A DNA stretch of 64,000 nt from Atlantibacter hermannii (GTDB taxonomy: Bacteria; Pseudomonadota; Gammaproteobacteria; Enterobacterales; Enterobacteriaceae): contig LR134136.1 in NCBI GenBank assembly GCA_900635495.1, forward strand, positions 2,170,001 to 2,234,000, written 5' to 3'. The position numbers and the translations under genes are program-made. Below, piece by piece: positions 61,026 to 64,000 of the stretch. The notes under the pieces are model-generated. The model searched no databases. It saw only the letters and a list, made by a program, of their open reading frames with translations, and was not told the origin of the DNA. The number at the start of each line of letters is the position of its first letter. Within the stretch, counting starts at the first letter, position 1.

Positions 61026-62072
61026 ATGAGTGGAAGCGATACGAAGTTGCGCGTCGCCATTATCGGCGCGGGCAACGTCGCCGAGCGGGTTCATGCTTCG
61101 TTTTATCACGATTGTGTCGATACCGAACTGGTTGGGGTGTGTGACAACCGGCTGGAACAGGCACAGATGTTCGCGAACAAATACGGCTGCGCCGCTTTCG
61201 ATGATGTGGAGACCCTGCTTGCCACGCTGCACCCGGATGTTGTCAGCGTATGTTCGCCGAATCGGTTTCACCATCAGCATGTCCTGGCGGCGCTGGCCGC
61301 TGGCTGCCACGTCATGTGCGAGAAACCCCCCGCCATGACGTCAGAAGAAGCACATGAAATGCTGCTGGCCGCGCGCAAAGCCCGCAAGGTGTTGGCTTAC
61401 GATTTTCACCATCGCTTCGCGCTGGATGTTCAGCTTATGCGTGAACAGGTAGCGGCCGGGACGCTGGGGGAAGTTTATGTCACCACAGTTAAAGCGCTGC
61501 GGCGCTGCGGTGTGCCCGGTTGGGGGGTATTCACCAATAAATCGTTGCAAGGAGGCGGGCCGTTGATTGATATCGGCATCCATATGCTGGATGCCGCCAT
61601 GTTCGTTCTCGGTTTCCCGTTAGTGAAATCCGTGACGGCGCACAGCTTCCGGAAGCTCGGTACCATCAAAAATACGGGGCAATTCGGGACCTGGGACCCG
61701 GCCAGTTTCACGGTTGAAGACGCGTTATTCGCCACGCTGGAGTTTAATAACGGCGGCATATTGCGTCTTGAGACGTCCTTTGCGCTCAACATTCCTGAAC
61801 AAAGCGTTATGAACGTCCAGTTCTGCGGGGATAAAGCCGGAGCGACACTGTTCCCGGCCCATATTTATCATGACGACGCCGGTGAACTCGTCACGTTAAT
61901 GCAACGCGAGGTCGCGGATGACCAACGTCATTTTCGCTCGATGTCGGCATTTGTGGATCGGGTAAAAGGCAGTCCGGTCGCCGTTGCAGAAGCGCAGCAG
62001 GGTTATGAAATCCAGCGTCTGGTGGAGGCTATTTATGCCGCGGCTGAGCAGGGAGTTACCATCGCGTTATGA
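61026..62072 (+). CDS. ycjS: glucoside 3-dehydrogenase, Gfo/Idh/MocA family (YcjS)
   Basis: 348 residues. N-terminal NAD fold RVAIIGAGNVAERVHASFYH near residue 9, the HVMCEKPPAMTSEEAHEM segment near 97 with the conserved EKP lysine, and DIGIHMLDAAMFVLGFP near 182 with catalytic Asp and His. In E. coli it oxidises D-glucosides at C3 with NAD. Distantly related to ydgJ at the other end of the window. ATG 61026 follows GAGGGGCGAA. Its TGA overlaps the ycjT ATG (ATGA). Confidence 0.9.
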   Translation: MSGSDTKLRVAIIGAGNVAERVHASFYHDCVDTELVGVCDNRLEQAQMFANKYGCAAFDDVETLLATLHPDVVSVCSPNRFHHQHVLAALAAGCHVMCEKPPAMTSEEAHEMLLAARKARKVLAYDFHHRFALDVQLMREQVAAGTLGEVYVTTVKALRRCGVPGWGVFTNKSLQGGGPLIDIGIHMLDAAMFVLGFPLVKSVTAHSFRKLGTIKNTGQFGTWDPASFTVEDALFATLEFNNGGILRLETSFALNIPEQSVMNVQFCGDKAGATLFPAHIYHDDAGELVTLMQREVADDQRHFRSMSAFVDRVKGSPVAVAEAQQGYEIQRLVEAIYAAAEQGVTIAL

Positions 62073-64000
62073 AACTAACGACGCTCGACGAACCGCGTTT
62101 TGATCCGCACTTTCTGAATAAATACGCCACGCTGATGGCTGCCGGGAATGGGTATCTCGGCATTCGTGCGACCCATGAGGAGAGCTACAGTCTGCAAACT
62201 CGCGGGATGTATCTGGCGGGTTTCTACCATCGGGCTGGCGCGCAGGACGTGACGGAGCTAATTAACTTGCCGGATGTGGTGGGGGTACACATCGAAATCG
62301 ACAACACCATTTTTAGTCTGTTGTCGGGTGAAATTTTAAGCTGGCAGCGGGTGCTCTCGTTTTCCAGCGGTGAACTGGTGCGCGATGTGCTCTGGAAAGC
62401 GCCCGATGGTCGACGTTACCACATTGTCAGCCGTCGTTTTCTGAGTAACGCCCGCAAACCGCTGTTTGCGCTGCGTCTCACGATCCGTCCGTTGGATGGC
62501 GATGCGAATATTACCTTCGTGACCGGCATTGATGCGACGCAGACCAACAGCGGCCGCCAGCATCTCGATGAAATGTCGCTGCGTGTTCACGATGAGCACT
62601 TTTTACAGGGCATATACCGACCCCAGGGAACCGAAACCGATATCGCGATTAGCTGCCATTGCCAGGTTTCGCGGGCACTTCAGCGGGTGAGCGCCACCAA
62701 TCGTAAGCTGTTACGGCATTCAACCATCGCTGTTTCGCAAGGCGATACGGCCAGTTGTGAAAAAATCTGCTGGATAGACGGTCATCCCGATCGCACAAGC
62801 CCTGCGCTCGCCGCCAACGGATTACGCGCCTTGAAGGCTGCGGTAAACGCAGGGTACGCCGCATTACTTACTGAGTCCCGGGACGCCCTCGAGCCCTGGT
62901 GGAATCGCTGTCGTGTAGAGGTTGAAAGCGATAGTCCACAGGAACAACAGGCGCTGGATTTCGCTGTCTATCAACTTCACGCCATGATGCCGTTTCACGA
63001 TGAAGGTGCCAGTATTGCGGCGAAAGGCCTGACCGGAGAAGGGTACAAAGGGCACATATTCTGGGATACCGAAGTATTTTTGCTGCCTTTTTATCTCTAT
63101 ACCCAACCTGCTGCGGCGCGGCAGTTGTTGCGCTATCGCTGGCTGAATTTGCCGGGCGCGCAGCAAAAAGCGCAGCGCTGTGGCTACCAGGGAGCGTTAT
63201 TTCCATGGGAAAGCGCGCGTACAGGCGAAGAGGAGACGCCCGAATTTGCAGCGATCAATATCCGCACGGGTGAGCGTCAGCGCGTGGCTTCTGCGCTCGC
63301 GGAACATCATCTGGTGGCCGACATCGCCTGGGCCGTGATGCGTTACGTCGAAATTTCCGGTGACAATGCCTTCCTGCAACAGGAGGGAGGTGAATTGCTT
63401 TATCAAACCGCATGTTTTTGGATAAGCAGGGCCGTTGAGAGAGAGGGTCATCTGGAAATTCATGATGTGATCGGACCGGATGAATATACCGAGCACATCA
63501 ACAATAACGCGTTCACCAATTACATGGCGTTTTATAACGTAGCGAGCGCGCGCCAGCACTGTACTGCGCAGCAGGTGGATGATGATTTTAAAGCCAGGGC
63601 GGCGGATTTTCTGCGGCGGTTATATCTACCAAAACCGGATAAACAGGGCGTGCTGCCGCAGGATGACAGCTTTTTCACTAAGCCGTCGATTGATTTAACC
63701 TGGTATCAGGCCCAGGCAGGCAAACAGACTATTTTGCACGATTATTCCCGCGCTGAAGTTAACGAGATGCAGATACTGAAGCAGGCAGATGTCGTGATGC
63801 TCTGCTATATGCAGCCTTGGTTATTCACCCGGAAAATACAGCAGGTTAACCTGGACTGGTATCTGCCGCGGACCATTCACGATTCCTCGCTGAGCAAAGC
63901 CATTCACGGCATTGTGGCCGCACGTTGCGGCAGTCAGGCCACTGCGTATCGGTTCTGGCGGGAAGCTACGCAAATCGATCTCGGCGATGATCCTCATAGC
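62069..64000 (+). CDS. ycjT: kojibiose phosphorylase-type GH65 enzyme (YcjT), partial
   Basis: 644 codons are present and the frame is still open at the window end; E. coli YcjT has about 755 residues. The start MKLTTLDEPRFDPHFLNKYA with LMAAGNGYLGIRATHEE is the GH65 N-terminus. The (alpha/alpha)6 barrel shows GYKGHIFWDTEVFLLPFY near residue 325 and the general acid Glu in DVIGPDEYTEHINNNAFTNY near 470. E. coli YcjT phosphorolyses kojibiose to glucose 1-phosphate and glucose. Its ATG overlaps the ycjS stop. Confidence 0.92.
   Translation, partial: MKLTTLDEPRFDPHFLNKYATLMAAGNGYLGIRATHEESYSLQTRGMYLAGFYHRAGAQDVTELINLPDVVGVHIEIDNTIFSLLSGEILSWQRVLSFSSGELVRDVLWKAPDGRRYHIVSRRFLSNARKPLFALRLTIRPLDGDANITFVTGIDATQTNSGRQHLDEMSLRVHDEHFLQGIYRPQGTETDIAISCHCQVSRALQRVSATNRKLLRHSTIAVSQGDTASCEKICWIDGHPDRTSPALAANGLRALKAAVNAGYAALLTESRDALEPWWNRCRVEVESDSPQEQQALDFAVYQLHAMMPFHDEGASIAAKGLTGEGYKGHIFWDTEVFLLPFYLYTQPAAARQLLRYRWLNLPGAQQKAQRCGYQGALFPWESARTGEEETPEFAAINIRTGERQRVASALAEHHLVADIAWAVMRYVEISGDNAFLQQEGGELLYQTACFWISRAVEREGHLEIHDVIGPDEYTEHINNNAFTNYMAFYNVASARQHCTAQQVDDDFKARAADFLRRLYLPKPDKQGVLPQDDSFFTKPSIDLTWYQAQAGKQTILHDYSRAEVNEMQILKQADVVMLCYMQPWLFTRKIQQVNLDWYLPRTIHDSSLSKAIHGIVAARCGSQATAYRFWREATQIDLGDDPHS

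Overview
The window is chromosomal DNA of a member of the Enterobacteriaceae. Its backbone genes are close to the E. coli K-12 replication-terminus region, in nearly the same order: ydgK, cnu, ydgJ, add, malY, malX, malI, ydgA, manA, fumA, fumC, tus, rstB, rstA, folM, ydgI, ydgH, pntA, pntB. A Ter site lies beside tus. The genus cannot be fixed from the sequence. uidRABC, blr and ydgC, which sit in this region in E. coli K-12, are not seen.

About 26.6 kb of AT-rich DNA (about 5458-32037) splits malX in two. It is a defective prophage. A truncated large serine integrase lies at the left end, and the malX junctions share only the dinucleotide GT, as serine integrases leave. An IS3-family element (6668-7896) without a target duplication joins the broken integrase to a broken tape-measure gene, so everything between them has been lost. 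The morphogenesis genes run right to left: TerS, endonuclease VII, TerL, gpW-like, portal, prohead protease, capsid, head-tail joining, a tail tube fused to a fibre, a fibre, Tfa, a second tail tube, tail assembly chaperones with a -1 frameshift, and tape measure. A smaller rightward block holds a KilA-C antirepressor and unknown genes. A 1.3 kb gene-free stretch carries iterated repeats and mini-hairpins.

Between TerS and attR the prophage carries cargo: a small membrane protein, an FljA-type flagellin repressor, a full-length flagellin with its own sigma-28 promoter, and a serine D,D-peptidase homologue. The flagellin and repressor pair matches the fljBA operon of Salmonella and suggests that lysogeny changes the flagellar antigen. 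Ten prophage genes have a TAAATA box, twice in the full form TATAAATA, 21-54 bases upstream of the start. This resembles T4 late promoters, although the head and tail genes are lambda/HK97-like. Several of these leaders also contain stem-loops that enclose the ribosome binding site.

Right of the prophage, core genes resume. An orphan secreted adhesin-like gene and a divergent hydrolase/LysR pair are inserted between tus and rstB. Three core genes (tus, rstA, ydgH) each carry one extra base in a short homopolymer, which may be real mutations or sequencing errors. The window ends in an operon equivalent to E. coli ycjMNOPQRST (glucosylglycerate/kojibiose-type phosphorylases, an ABC sugar importer, sugar dehydrogenases and an isomerase). 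Here it directly follows pntAB, and a LacI-type operator overlaps its first start codon.
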